Below, one piece after another: positions 10,712 through 23,514 of a stretch of 64,000 nucleotides of DNA. Where the stretch lies: the NCBI GenBank assembly GCA_030407085.1, contig CM059584.1, positions 104,221,001 through 104,285,000 on the forward strand, given 5' to 3'. The stretch is from Trichopria drosophilae (taxonomy: Eukaryota; Arthropoda; Insecta; Hymenoptera; Diapriidae). The notes beneath the pieces were generated by a model that did not search any database, was not told the DNA's origin, and saw nothing but the letters and a program-made list of their open reading frames with translations. The first letter of the stretch is position 1. The number at the start of each line of letters is the position of its first letter. A program made the position numbers and the translations under genes.

Positions 10712-13700
10712 AGCTCTCTATACATAAATCGTTCAAAGCTGGTTCAGTTTTGTCAATTATGCTCAGTAAAGACAAAATTAACAATTACAACAAACTTTAA
10801 TTTATATTTTTTTTGTATTTTCTTTACTCAATTTTCATGAAGAGAATTATACAGCTGTAGGGTATAAGTATTGAAATTTATTTTAGAAACTTATGTATTT
10901 TCATTGAGTTCGTGTTTATTTGCATTAATATATTCGATCACATCGTTTATTTAAGACGTGTATTAAAATTTATGCTATAAGAAAATTCCTCTGGCATTCT
11001 AATAATTCAATATAATAAAATATCTGGAAATGAAAAATTAAAAAAAAAATTTTAAGCATTTTTAAATACAACCATTGAACTTGTCTTAAATAAATATTCT
11101 AAATATAGGAGTTAGGATGACTTGCGACGATTGTAGATCAGACGTTAAAAAGTTTAAATTATTAAATACATTCAAATTGGACAAGCGTTATACATCTGAT
11201 CATCCAACCCTGACTTTTCCCGGCGAGGACATGAATACCAGAAAATCCAGTTTTAATCTTGTGGTCAGTGCTCGAATAATGACTCTCGTTATGTCTGTAT
11301 TTCTACCAAATAATCAATGTTTCATTACAAAAAGAACAGATAATATGTGATTCGAAAATCTATTGTGATTTTAATTTCATTTAGTTCCAAGCTGCTTGGA
11401 TCAATCTTGCGAGGCGAGTTTTCGGTAATGATTAGGAAGTTTAATAGAAAATTAGAGCTGTGATAAGGCAGATATAGTCACGAATAAGGCTATTCCTTGT
11501 TATAACAATATAGAACTTATCTACGCTTTGTAGAAACTACTTAATTTTTTTCTATACGGAGGGGAATATGCAGGTTTAGTTTTTAGTAGATTTCCGTTTC
11601 TTTTCAATTTAATTTTACGTTGTTTAATTATTATTTTATAAGGTCAATGCTGGAGTCTGATGAATTAAACGTGTATGATTTATTACAATTAGATGATGAA
11701 CCTTAAATCTGTCAATGTGACGTTTTAGGATTCCTACATTAGGTTTTAGAAACTGGTAGATTTAAATCTCATTAACGTTTATGAATATGAAGCTTAATGC
11801 CCATGAATTAAAAGTCTTATCTTCTGATACTCAGAATACGAATAAATTCATGATGAAATTGCAATCTCACAGAAACTGCTGGGAATGCTCATGTAAATCC
11901 ATGTTGATTGTCATGAAATTACCTCTCCTGCATTTTTTAAGTGGGTAATATTTTTCCATGCCTTATAAAGTTATCAATTTATTATTATTACATCGTTGAA
12001 TCGTTACCGGGTACTTTCAAAAATACTTTGCTCAAACGCTGTTCCACTACCTCCGATGCGTGAATTGTAAAAATTACAAATTTCCAACACAATAAATTAT
12101 TGTTTTATATCAGTTGAACGTATTTGTGTTTATTTTAAGGATAAACGAAAAGTCATTAAACCCGATTAAGGGCTAATAAATTATTTCCCTTTGGAATGTC
12201 GATACCAAGAAAGAAATATAGAACAACTGCAAATGTATATAGTCAAGTTTCTTGATCAGTATCAGAGCAATATAAGAGTGTTTAGTGTACCGCACGTGCG
12301 TATTTTTTTAATATGAAAGGAGACCCGGACATGTGCCCCACATTTTGAGAATTTAAAGGTTCACAAAAGAACCGCGGTAGCATAAAATGTTATCATTGTA
12401 TTTTAAATGTAAGAATTTTATCAATTGGATTAATATTAGACAAAAAGTCGACGTAAGAACTTCTTATAATAATTTTAATGCTCTTATATTTGAATATTTT
12501 GAATGATTTCTTTTTAATTCAAAATAAAATATTCTCACGTCATTTATTACCGATGAAGGTCTTAATAAAACGAGGTGAATGCCTTCAAGGCATTTAATTC
12601 AGGATTAGCTGAATAATTGCAACTGACGAGCTCTGGAAAAAAATATTGATTACTCATGTTCGAATGCGTGGATCGTGACTTCTTCGTTTCCCTTAAATCA
12701 TCATATTCTAATCATCTCTTATGATATTTTTTTATTCGTTTCATTGAAAATAAAATATTGTCTAGAATAAGGGTAATGTCTTTTTAAAATTAAAAATGAA
12801 AACATTATCTTTTATGATTGTTATCCGTACATATTTTTTTAAATAAAAAATTTATCTTCTTTGCATTTGAGTTGCGAATCACAGAATGAAATATTAAGGA
12901 TGTTTATTAGCGAATGTGATAATCTAGGTTGATATGAATAATTATAGTTTAAAAGATGTTGGGCTATTTTTGCTTCTTAAAATGTTAATCACATGATTTT
13001 TATAATTGTTTGCTCTTGATTTGCTGTATAAAAGAATACAAATCTGTTTAAATGTCAGCATTAAAATGTGTTCAAGCTCTAGAAAGACAAAGACTGGAAT
13101 AATACAAAAATATGCTCATAATAAGAAAGTATAAAGGAATACTGTTTTTACGATTCATATGTCATAGATACACTTGTTAAAATTTTAAAGGTTTCATTTC
13201 AAATATCGGGCTTGTAATAGCATATTTTGCAACCAGGGAGTAAAATCGCTCGTTTCCCTCGCCAGGAACATATATTCTCCCTTGTTGCACATACTATTTT
13301 CTCATACGACTGAACTAAATGCTATGTGATTATTTTTCAAACATGCATAATAATATAATAATAAGATGTTCATTTTTCTTGAATAACAAGATTATAGTCA
13401 ACTATTATACGATTTCATTACATTTTTAGGAAATTATTTAAAAACTAGGGTAATAAAAAAACGGTAACGAAATCAAGTAAAATGAAACCATTACCTACAT
13501 TTAAACAAACATTATTTTTCCAATTATTATTATTCTTAATTTTCATGAATTTATTGCTGATTTTGTAATAAAATAAGCAGTTGTAATTTCCTATTTCGTT
13601 AAAATGATCAGATTTTCTTCGTCACTTTTTAAACTTTCTAGTTCATCTTGCCTTTTTAGTTCACAGATATATAGTATTGACAATTTATTCGGGCATATAA

Positions 13701-14150
13701 AGATTTTATTCTCACGAGTGATTTGTGAAGTTTACACAACGCGTAATGTAATACTATATGTAACGATATTATTAGCTAACTTTGTACATTTAAGAGGAGA
13801 AAAAAACTTTTTATCGTATTTTTTTGAAATTTTGTGGTCCTAAGAATTTCTTGTTTCCTAAGTCTTTCTTGTTTTCTTGTAAGGTAACAAAATACCTCAA
13901 TAATTTTATTCACCAATTATCGCATGCGATTTTTTTCGATACCTTGTTTTCAAATTGAAATGTATCAGATTTCTAAATATATAACAAGTTTACGAATTAT
14001 ATAAAAATAAATAATTATTTTGTTGTTTGTTTTTTTTTTAATTCTATTTTAACAACAATATATTTTGACTACGAAAGCAAAGAGAACCTTTTTTTCTCTT
14101 ACAAAATTAAATTCTCCCAGAAGAATTCGTACGCATCAGTGAATTGTACT
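10712..14150. other. AT-rich intergenic DNA
   Basis: The best open frame is 77 codons on the plus strand (11117-11350), starting at a true ATG with an early Cys-Asp-Asp-Cys. It has no recognisable domain and its composition follows the AT background. A 79-codon frame at 13604-13843 is similar. Nothing is supported as a gene. Confidence 0.4.
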
Positions 14151-14175
14151 GTCCAGACTACGTTATTAACGGAAG

Positions 14176-14259
14176 CACCTGTGGCTTGCACAGTGCACCT
14201 GTGACAGTGATGCGTTTAATTCGTTACTAGAAGTTATTAGCCCAACGAGAACTACCTGT
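14176..14259. promoter_or_regulatory. Short cluster of CACCTGT E-box words
   Basis: CACCTGT occurs at 14176 and 14196, and TACCTGT near 14253. CACCTG/CAGGTG is the known site for Snail- and ZEB-type zinc fingers and some bHLH factors. A comparable group (CACCTG at 20150 and 20182, AACCTGTG near 20128) lies 6 kb away. Function is unproven. Confidence 0.15.
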
Positions 14260-14525
14260 GGCATACATTCATTTTTAATTGAATAAATGAAACAGTTTGT
14301 TTTGTAACATTCTGCATGTATCGTCCATAAAAAATAACGTTCTAGGTAGTTAAAAATATACCAAATTCAATGCACTAAAGAAAATTTAGAGATATTTTAG
14401 AAATAATTTTGTAAAAGCAATAACATCCGTTCAATTACGTGTAGAACAATTAGTTATTTTACTAGTTTCTTCAATAGTCAAAAGAGACAATTTTCCAATC
14501 TTTTGATTGCTAAAATTGCAAGCAC

Positions 14526-14594
14526 ACAAAGAGAGAAAGAGAGGGAGAACGGGGGGAGAGAGAGTGAGAGAACGAGAGAGGGGAGAAAGAGAAA
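14526..14594 (+). repeat. GA-rich purine tract
   Basis: About 70 bases almost purely of A and G on the plus strand (GAGAGAAAGAGAGGGAG type). It is an imperfect simple repeat. Confidence 0.8.
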
Positions 14595-15654
14595 TGTAAA
14601 ATGTTATAATCTTTTTTAATTAATTGAGCAAAATTAAATTTCTAATAAATGTTTTCTAGAGAAGAAATAAATAGAAAGAGAGGTGAGTGAAGAGGCAATG
14701 TTTATATATTTCACTCGATTCATAATAAACATACATCAAGACTCACTCTTATAATATAAACGTTATTAAGTAATAAACGAAATTACAATTGCACATCTGA
14801 GGAACCACCATATTATGAAGAGTGACCACGTAGCAGACGAACTAGCAACCTTTACTAATAGATAAATGTATTTTTTACGTATGCGAGTCCAAGTTGCAAG
14901 AATCACGAAAATATTAATTTTAAATATGAATTCAATTAGACTCAGGAAGAAATCTATCCATTTTTTCTTACACTATCCTTTTCTTCTATACACCATTAAC
15001 ATACTAGATATGGAAATTACCTAATAGTTAGCCAAAAAATGGTTTGATTTCGACTAGGGAATATTCTAATATTTTAAATAAACTTAAAAGAATTATGCGA
15101 GACAAATATAATTGATGAATTTATTCAGTATGGAAAATCTGCCATTACTACTAAAAGAACAATTTTTCAAACATTATTGAAGGAGGTCGCACGGTAAAAA
15201 ATGATTAAGCTGCTATTGCTAACTCCAGTTCGTTTCAGTTGGTTTATTCTAACGTCTAAAGAATTAAATGGAAAAAAGGATAGTTAAGATGAAGCTAAAA
15301 AATAGTATCAATCAAATATTCAATTCACGTATTCAGAAAGCAAATAATGTTGTTCCATCAATAAAACCGACTCATTTAAGTGGATGAACTGAAGTTTACA
15401 GAACAATGAATTATTTTACTGGGTGATCCAATAATAAAATGAGAGAGGGAGATAGATAGAATAACCTTTATTTCAAAATAGTATAATAATATGAATAACA
15501 AAATAAGACAGAATTATAAAAATAATAAGATACTTATAGAGAAACCTCTCTCGTTAGAGATGAGAACATCCCATTAGCTATTATAATCAAGCACTTCCTG
15601 TTCAATTAAAAACGTTTCGTTTTGAACATCCAAAATGAGGTCGAATCTTTTAGG
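14595..15654. other. AT-rich intergenic DNA
   Basis: No frame, repeat family or RNA gene is supported. There is a short GA-rich run near 15440-15465. Confidence 0.5.
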
Positions 15655-15718
15655 ATAGAGAGGGAGAGAGCGGGAGGGAGAGAGGGAGAGAAAGAAAGTG
15701 AAGGAAAAAGAGGAAGTA
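15655..15718 (+). repeat. GA-rich purine tract
   Basis: A second imperfect GA/GGA simple repeat of about 60 bases, similar in style to the one at 14526. Confidence 0.8.
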
Positions 15719-15792
15719 AATAAGAGCCCTTATTTTATATTTCCTTATGTATTTGTTTAATAGCGTGTATAGAAAAAATATATAAAGGGGGA

Positions 15793-16040
15793 GAAGATGA
15801 GAAGGGTAATATACAAATTTTATTTTCTTTCACTCAAAAATACATCTAAATCCTTACAGTAGATTTATGTAAAGTACGTTCTTACGATATAAGCTCTAAA
15901 GAAATAAACGAATTTATCGAAGAAAAAATCTGGAGCAGAAGTGGGATTCGAACTCACTAAGTTCGGAATGAAAAGCCAAGAAGATGAGAAGGGTAATATA
16001 TACAGATTTTCTCAAAAATACATCTACGTACTTACAGTAC
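15793..16040 (+). repeat. Local direct duplication of about 65 bp
   Basis: GAAGATGAGAAGGGTAATAT at 15793 recurs at 15980. In both places it is followed by CTCAAAAATACATCTA and CTTACAGTA. The copies differ by small indels. Between them, at about 15930-15965, GTGGGATTCGAAC matches the reverse complement of a tRNA T-arm, but no full tRNA could be folded. Confidence 0.6.
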
Positions 16041-16364
16041 ATTAGAATTCTCTATGTTAAAAATTATTGGTTAATAATTGTGATAAACTACCCTAGATCA
16101 TTTTCTCTCGAAGTAGAAATTTAACCATTAGCAATTTTCATCTGTATTTTTGTCGATCCTGAGTTTTTATAGGACTTTTTGTTACCCTGCATAAATTTCT
16201 CATAAACCTTTGTGAACAAAAAAATAATGTTATTAATGTAACTCGAAATGTATACTAAAGATAAAAATGCTTATAGCATTATAAATGGCTAAATACAAAT
16301 CTTAATAGAATTGTAACAAGAATCATGAATCGGGTCGTAATAAGATGTCGGAGTTTATCTTTGA

Positions 16365-16413
16365 TTTATTTCTTAACTTACAAGAGATTATTTATTCGAT
16401 AGAATGTTTTTAT
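16365..16413 (-). terminator. Possible poly(A) signals of the 16-18 kb gene
   Basis: Three AATAAA hexamers are read on the minus strand, at 16408-16413, 16391-16396 and 16365-16370. They overlap or follow the stop codon of the candidate terminal exon. In AT-rich DNA such hexamers are common by chance, so this is weak support. Confidence 0.25.
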
Positions 16414-16590
16414 TCGGTCTGCAGGAAATAAATGTTCCACAAGAGGCTTAAAGAGGTTGGTGCGAAATACTTTGCGAAATCTACACTTGCGTTCTTCCAG
16501 CATTGAGAGTATCGAAATCCGATAACGGCACCCAGGCATAACGGGCAAAATAATTCTCGCTCTTCCTGCCGCGAATGGGAATCGACTATC
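16410..16590 (-). CDS. Possible terminal exon of the unrecognised 16-18 kb gene
   Basis: On the minus strand a pyrimidine-leaning stretch ending in CTGCAG gives an acceptor at 16591-16592. If the upstream exon ends at 17420 (two bases into a codon), the first base here completes the codon and the frame stays open for 59 more codons to a TAA at 16410-16412. The peptide has several cysteines, including a Cys-Pro-Leu-Cys. AATAAA hexamers follow. A second frame (to 16378) is also open over the same stretch, so the frame is not certain. The GC content is well above the flanks. Function unknown. Confidence 0.25.
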
Positions 16591-17419
16591 CTGCAGCGAA
16601 TCGGCCAACACAGAAAAGCCGGCAGCGATTCACCACGACAGAATAGCAGCTGATTCGTCAAAGATGTTTCAATTTTTTAGTGGAGTCATTGAATTGTTAT
16701 GATCTTATCGAGGATTTAATAATGTGGTATGGGGAGCGATTCAATCAAAAGTATTCGTCAAAAAATTGGGATTACCTAACAGGGTCTTAGCAAAAGACGA
16801 TCATTCCAGTCAATTAATAGTTTCTTTATTCCTATTTCATAATGGAACCATTTAGACCATACAAATTTAAAAAATGTGTGTCTTAATTTCAGGTTCTGAG
16901 ACTAGGTGTTCTCTCGGATCCGCAAGAGATGTCTCAAATAGATCCGTTCAAATCCGTTCAAAATATGATACAATTAAGTACATGTACATCTCCAATGATT
17001 CTTTCGCTGCCGCTTTGCGTACGATACAGCAGGTGGAAACTTTTTTTTTTAATATTATGCAGTTCATGGTTGATCGAACAATAGGAAGTGAAATAAGTTT
17101 ATACTGATCAATAGTGAAATACATCAAATTTGAGAGCGATAGGACTTGTCATATCAAGCGCAATCCGGATGGGAAAGAGTCCATGGCATCGCACTTATTT
17201 TTACAAAATACTTATTGAACTCGTGTTTTAAGCTAAAGTACCCTTATATTCTTTACGAAGAGTTGCACCTGCAACCGTGGCTTAACCGAAAGTTTCAACA
17301 TACCCGTTGTCGAATATCTGCCGACTGATCAATATCTCATGAACCAGTTATCGGGGCATGATATCTAGTGCTCAATCTTGTCCCATTAAATGTCTATTAA
17401 AATGTGCATGTATACTTAC

Positions 17420-18074
17420 TCGTTATTGGAGTCGGTGCAAGTGTGCAGGACTTTCTCCATACTTCGATCGGTAACTTTAGTTTGTTCATCTCGCTGGCTG
17501 GCTTCTCCTCTGCGCCCATTTCCGCCCTTGTTCCTGCTAAGAAACTCGACGCACTTTTCCGTGGGACTTGCCCTTGGTGTCGAGAGAGCTGGACATCCGA
17601 CCTCGATATCCGCTCTGGTTCTTAAAAAAGCATCCAAATAATGCTCTTCCGGTTGCGGAAGATCATACGACTGTGGTTTCCAAGCCGTATTTTCGTTGAT
17701 GTTGGAAAGTTCTCCAGGAAGAATATCCGTGGATGCGTTAACCTGTGTAGCGTTGTACTTCTTGGAATACAATTTTCTGAGATAGGCTTCTTGCTGACTC
17801 CTGGAAGCCCAACATCCAGGCTGCCACCATCTTTTCGAACCGAAGATACCGGAAGTTCGACGCTTCCTCGCAATACTGGAAATAATTACATCGATTGTAT
17901 TTTTCCCGCTTTCCCGTTGGGGCGTTGTCGACTCTTCCACCATCATGTCAACAGAAGGTTCCAGTGGGTTCGTTTCACCGCGCCTCTGTTTCCCGCGTTC
18001 CAGATCCTTCTTGTCTTCGTTTTCTGCCGTATACTTCCGGCATTCCACTTGGGTTTGCCTCAGCTTCACTGGTG
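17420..18074 (-). CDS. Long internal coding exon of an unrecognised protein
   Basis: This is the longest open frame in the window, 222 codons on the minus strand (17416-18084 between stops), in locally GC-richer DNA. It has no ATG near its 5' end. Instead a TAG acceptor after a T/A-rich run lies at 18075-18077, and at the 3' end the frame runs into a consensus donor, GTAAGT, starting at 17419. That fits an internal exon of 655 nt ending two bases into a codon. The peptide is hydrophilic, with a furin-like Arg-Lys-Arg-Arg (residues 73-76), a Lys-Arg-Trp-Trp-Gln-Pro-Gly-Cys-Trp stretch (84-92), two N-glycosylation sequons (111 and 116) and five cysteines. No domain is recognised. A secreted or extracellular protein, perhaps a processed precursor, is possible, but that is inference. 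The 145-codon plus-strand frame here is its shadow. Confidence 0.5.
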
Positions 18075-18455
18075 CTAGATACAATTTTTCCTTATTACCT
18101 CAAAGTCCTCTTTTTGCTAACCCGCCCAGAAATTACTATAGCGTGGAGGAGGTGATTCCTTTAAAGCAACCCAATATCCGCTTGAGTATTCTTCAGTTAT
18201 TGCCGATCAGCAATTAGCCATTGAGTTTCTGCATGTAAATACGATAAACCTGCATTATGAGATATACGAAGAGTTACGCGCGTGTATATTTCTAGATTTC
18301 CAGAGCTACATGCTCGCACACTTTTAAAAGCAAAAAGATGGGCGGTTTTTGGTTTTGTTGCCATTGATGAGACAGAAAAACGATCTTAAAAAGGAGGAGC
18401 GCTGGGTGGAAGAGGTGGTCCCTATCTATATGTATAACCGGTAGTAGAGCGGAGA

Positions 18456-18641
18456 TTAACGTTTTAATACGTGCAGCATCTTAGAGTTACACGCGGCTAC
18501 TTGCTGAGATAACGTCTTTCCTATAAGGCTACGCGCTGCTATTAAAGTCGATCTTTTATTCCTCGTCACCATTCGTCGAATGAGATCGACACGAGAGGAC
18601 ACCAATGGCAGCACAGAAAAGTGGGAGAACCATCTCGACAT
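18456..18641 (-). CDS. Possible upstream exon of the same gene (weak)
   Basis: A 61-codon minus-strand frame starts with ATG in a GC-richer stretch about 400 bp upstream of the long exon. It begins Met-Ser-Arg-Trp-Phe-Ser and has no clear signal peptide. Possible donors are poor, and none is clearly phase-matched to the acceptor at 18075. It could be untranslated leader, promoter sequence or chance. Confidence 0.15.
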   Translation of the reverse strand: MSRWFSHFSVLPLVSSRVDLIRRMVTRNKRSTLIAARSLIGKTLSQQVAACNSKMLHVLKR

Positions 18642-18649
18642 GCGTATGG

Positions 18650-21600
18650 GTTCAAGTATTGCTACCGGGTTCTAGACCTTGATACTACAGAAGGTCTGAC
18701 CGCTAAGTGATCTGCTTTAGCCACGGCCCGATTAAGAAATTCAGGTTATTTTAATTGTATTAAAGTAAATGGCCCAATTTCCAATGGTCATTACATAGAG
18801 ATTCCATGTCCTAATGAGGTATTAAAAGAATTGTTAATTGCTGAAGGCAATTTAAATGGTTAATCAGTAATTAGGAATCGGTACAACATTAATAATAGTT
18901 CTTGAAGTGTACATTGTGATGTATAAGCATTTTCGGTTTAACAAAAAGATTGCAACGTAAATGTATCATATTTGGTAATAAACCCACAAGCAGATATTAA
19001 TGAGATTTCTTTGTCTGTGAACGCGTGTCTTCATGCAGACCTAGCTGTTGACTTAGTACCAAAAAAAAAGAATGTCAAAGTCACGATACATTCATGTTCC
19101 AAACTGCCCATAAATAAACAACAGAATATTTTGCTGTTATATGTCGGAAATTGTCTAGTTTTGGGCTTGACGTTTTGGGTCACCTATGATGAGAATGAAT
19201 GGTCAATAAGTTAACATACTGAAATGATTTTTAACACCCGTAGGATTAAGTCGAGTTTAATCCATTTTTGTTTGTTTTGTTATACTCAAATAAACATTGT
19301 TTAGCCGTAGGAAAATTATTTGTTTAATAACTCTTATTCACTTTTGTATTTTTATATTGCAAATTTAATTTACAAAAATTATTATTAATTTTGTAATTAC
19401 ACGACAAAAATGTCAAGTAAACCAAAAACCCGTAATGTTATTTTAATTGGAAAAATAAATTGCCGACGTCTCCACGCCTTTATCCGTAAATAGAAACACT
19501 TTTGTGTTCGTTTTTAACCGAGATTTTCGTTTTTGTTATTTCCTTGAAATTTTCACGGAATCAGTAGTAGGAAATTGCTTAGAGAAGCTGGGGCTAAGGC
19601 TAAAAGTCCTACGTCTCCATTGAGTACAAGTGACCTCGAATCCCTACCTGAAGTCTACTCTATCATTAAGGATGATTATCTTCCTACTTCGTCTACAATT
19701 TCGTTTTATTATCCGGCGGGATAATAAATGCGAGGTCGCGAATACTAGGAACAAATTAAATTTATATTATTTCACCATTTGAGCACATGTTCCAAAAAAT
19801 ATAGCCAGAATTTTGAAATCGTATATTCGGGTTTCATAACTGTTGCAGAAGTTAAAAAATCTGATATTTGTATTGATATTTAACCACTATAAACTAGTTA
19901 TTATTAACTATTATATATTTTATAACTAACATACAACGTTATAATCAGTTTATTAGTAATTTAAAAACGTAATTTACAATTAATAATTCAGAATCGAATG
20001 TACTCTTTTGAATACTAAATACTAAACGACTCTTGGGATAAAAATAGTTTACTTATATTTATAAAAAGAATATATTTTGGTCAAGCAATCCAAGAATTGA
20101 AAACATGCAAAGACGCGGGTGAAGTGAACCTGTGAAATGCATTTAACGCCACCTGCCTGTCATTATCAACATGACTGAGGACACCTGTCACACGGTACGC
20201 CTGTTACTTACTAAGTTAGTTAGTAATTCACTTGAAATAATAAAAAGGTCTGTTCGTCAACAATCAAAACTTACTTAATTAGCGGTGAATAGTAATTTAA
20301 TTTTCTTCATTGTCTTTGAAAAGTGGTAATCAAAATTCGCTTTGGCTCTAAATGAAGTTTTAGCGCGGACGAGTTGTCAGTTTTTAACTAGCTTTAAGCT
20401 GAACTTTAATTCTGAATCTTAATTTAGTAACTTTAATTCAAAACTTCATTTTCATATTTTGGCTTTAATAAACTATTCATGCCGATAGGTCTGCATGATA
20501 TTTGACTTATTTGACGAATCTGAAATAGTATCAAATAGTTGTGTAATCTTTGTTTCAAATTTTATAATTTAGTTGAAGGTCTTTTTAAATGTTTTTTTAA
20601 ATTTTATATATAAAAATTTTAGTTTTTGCGAATGGGTAAAAAGCGGTATTATATTCCACCAGTTAAACACCGCATAAAAGATAAAAAATCGTTCTATTTA
20701 AAAAAAAACAATTGTAATTTTTATTTTCATGTACGTTTAATAATAAAATTGAGATGTTCTAAATGAAGCAAAAACAATTGACACATTAATATGTAAAAAA
20801 TGGTATAACTATATAGTAATACCTTTATGATATTCTAAGCTCGGTTATGTACGAATGCAAACTGATTTCTGTACTGAGCGTGAAACGTTGGCTTATTACT
20901 CACGACAACTAGTGGCGGACGGTATAACTACATCGCGTGCACAGTTTTGCGCTATTATGTTTTCTTCTGAATAATGCAAATAATGGAATTGATTTAACTG
21001 AAAAAATTATTAATAACGTACCGAAATCTACTGTTTGGAATTAGTAACAGTTTCCTAATATAACATTAAAGCACATCTGTAATCAATATCCGTCATAATA
21101 AGTCATATTTAGTAATATTTATAAGTACTTATTATATTTTTTACTTTTTTTTATGGATATACTTCTGAAGTTTCAGCAATGGTTTTATTAGATTTATGAG
21201 CTTTTATATTTAAGGGGATTCAAGTGCAGGAAGCCTAGATTAAAAACGCGACATAATTTTTCAGGAATCTTTAATGATAATGACAAACTTTAAAATTGAT
21301 TTGTTTTTAACAAAAATACGAAAATAAAGAAAAATAATCAAAATTTGTTCCATTTTTTATTGAACGAAATGCCCACGAACCCCTTAATTATAACTCTGTC
21401 TCGATGTTTCTTGAACTTGCGGGAAAGTTGCGCAAAGCGTACTCTAACGGACTCCAAAATAAATAAGTGTAAGGCGATTTTTTGTTGTCAATATGTTCCG
21501 GTGGCTGCTATAGTAAGAAAGGGTTAATCAAACCCTTTTGCCACAATAACCAAACTTTTTTTCCTCGGAGGTGGAATAATCGAGCATCTCTATAACGATA

Positions 21601-21799
21601 ATTCATTTCTGTAAAGTAGTTGTGTGTTTTTAAATTCAGTCTATGCAATTTTATAAGTGTCTGATCTTCTCCCGAAAGAAAAAAGTTTTAAATTGCTTAT
21701 AACCGATAAGACGAAGAGCTTTTCACTCGATTATTGAGATATCGATCTTCCAACAAGTCATTATTTTTCAAATTGATTTTCTTATTTTGGTTCCGGAGC
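18650..21799. other. AT-rich intergenic DNA
   Basis: Two plus-strand frames were considered: about 50 codons ending near 18862, and 80 codons at 18972-19214 without an ATG start. Neither shows a domain. There is a CACCTG cluster at 20126-20187. The rest is featureless AT-rich DNA. Confidence 0.4.
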
Positions 21800-22520
21800 T
21801 AATTTAAAGATGGTTTTCTCCAATCCAATCATTTCGCGCTAATCCTCGAACGAGTCGTCGGAATCGTTAGCCAGGGTACCATTCTAAGCTCCGTTTTAGC
21901 TCGAGACTATTTTACAAGTCCGCTATATTTATTAATATTAGGTCGTTAGTAGTTTTGATAAATTCTTCGCATATTGCGGTTCGTCAGATGCTTAGAGGGC
22001 AATAACGCGAACCACCGTAAAACTATATAGCGCGTTATTTAACCCGTCGGTTCCTCTATAATCACGAGTATCATTTTCACGATTTTCTTTATTCGAGATG
22101 GTCCCAAGCGTGTCGGAATGGCAGGCATGGCGGTTAATTAAGCACAGTTGGATTAGCCCTGCGGTTTCTCCATGGTATTCGCGTGCTGGGATCATCCTCG
22201 TTTCCCTCTTAGGAGGGATTCTTGAATATCGCAGTTACGTTTGCAGCATACGTGCACGTTCTTCTCTATTTTCTGGCGAGATAGGATCGACGAAAATATT
22301 CGATAGAATCTTCGCACTTAAGCGCGATTAATTTTACCATTTTTTTTTCTTCGAAATGCAGGAGCGGAAGAAGCGACGTCAGATATGGGCAGCGCGGAAT
22401 TAATAGATCGGCTTCGAGCTATTTATCTTTCATCTGGCGATGCATCCTTGTGTACCATAGGACGCGCAAGCTCGTAAATAGAAAATTATAAAGGCGGACA
22501 GCGATGGTATAGAAATTAAA
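21800..22520. other. GC-richer island, possibly regulatory or untranslated exon
   Basis: Composition shifts to roughly balanced, with many CG dinucleotides and frames open on both strands (77 codons plus, 67 codons minus) that overlap and lack any recognisable motif. Such islands in insect intergenic DNA are often conserved regulatory sequence or exons of non-coding RNA. Which applies here cannot be decided from sequence alone. Confidence 0.3.
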
Positions 22521-23514
22521 GTGGCCTTGGCGAATTCTGCGCAATTTTTGAAATTGAAAAGAAATTAATCATCCGCAATGAAGATTCGCGAAATTGTGTA
22601 CGGGTATTGGGAACTAGCTTTCGCGCAACCGATGGATGGTCTATCTTTTATTGAGTCTGCATTAATGGAACTAAATCGTTTTCGATATCTCTGCTTTTTG
22701 TAAAATTTGACAGTGATACTTTTGGCATCGGTAATTATGTTGTTTGTGTTTAGTTTATGGAGAATTATTATGTTTCGAGAAGTAAAAATATCAAGGTTCA
22801 GCTGTAACCAAATTTCAGCTAACCGAGTAATGTTTTTAATGAGTCCGAAGTGACATTAATGTCTCTGATTTCGCAATGGCATTGATTGGGGATGGACTGT
22901 TTTTATGGATTTTTTTTTAAATAAATTAAAGACTCACATCATAAATTGATTGCTTATGTTTATAAAATTCCTTTTGTGAATCAGATTCAATTTTGCAACA
23001 TTATTTTTTTTTCGCAGAAAAAGTAGTTTTCTTGGACATTGTGGATGTTGTTAAGATGTTGGTCCGAAGTAAAGTTAGAATGGACCCATCACATGAGGAG
23101 TTATATACACGAAAAATCTTTTTTTTTTTACTACTTTCGAGGATATGTACGGGATGCGACATACTTTTCTGCCCTTTTTTACTATTTGCACCACGAACAC
23201 TACTACCACAACTTAAAAAATGAGCTATTAGTTGACTACCTATGATTTTATAAGAAAAATAACGAGTAATAGTTCATTTTGAAGGGGGAGAGTAATAGTA
23301 AATGGTGCAACTAGCGAAAAACGCCACAAACATTTGACGCATTCTGCATATAACTATAAAAACAGCAAGAGAAGAATTTGTCGAGTACATAACCTCAAAT
23401 ATTCTGACTTCATGGGCGGATTCAAACCACTGATTGGGATTCTGCGCATATACTTTGGAAATGAACCATAGCTTCTAAATTACAAAACTTTATTCACCTA
23501 TAGAAATTTTTGGT
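22521..23514. other. AT-rich intergenic DNA
   Basis: Overlapping 76- and 68-codon plus-strand frames near 23000-23245 contain poly-Phe and poly-Lys runs derived from homopolymers. I treat them as chance. No other feature. Confidence 0.4.

Noticed and set aside
11117..11350. 77-codon ATG-started frame
   Set aside because: AT-driven composition, no family, no splice or promoter context.
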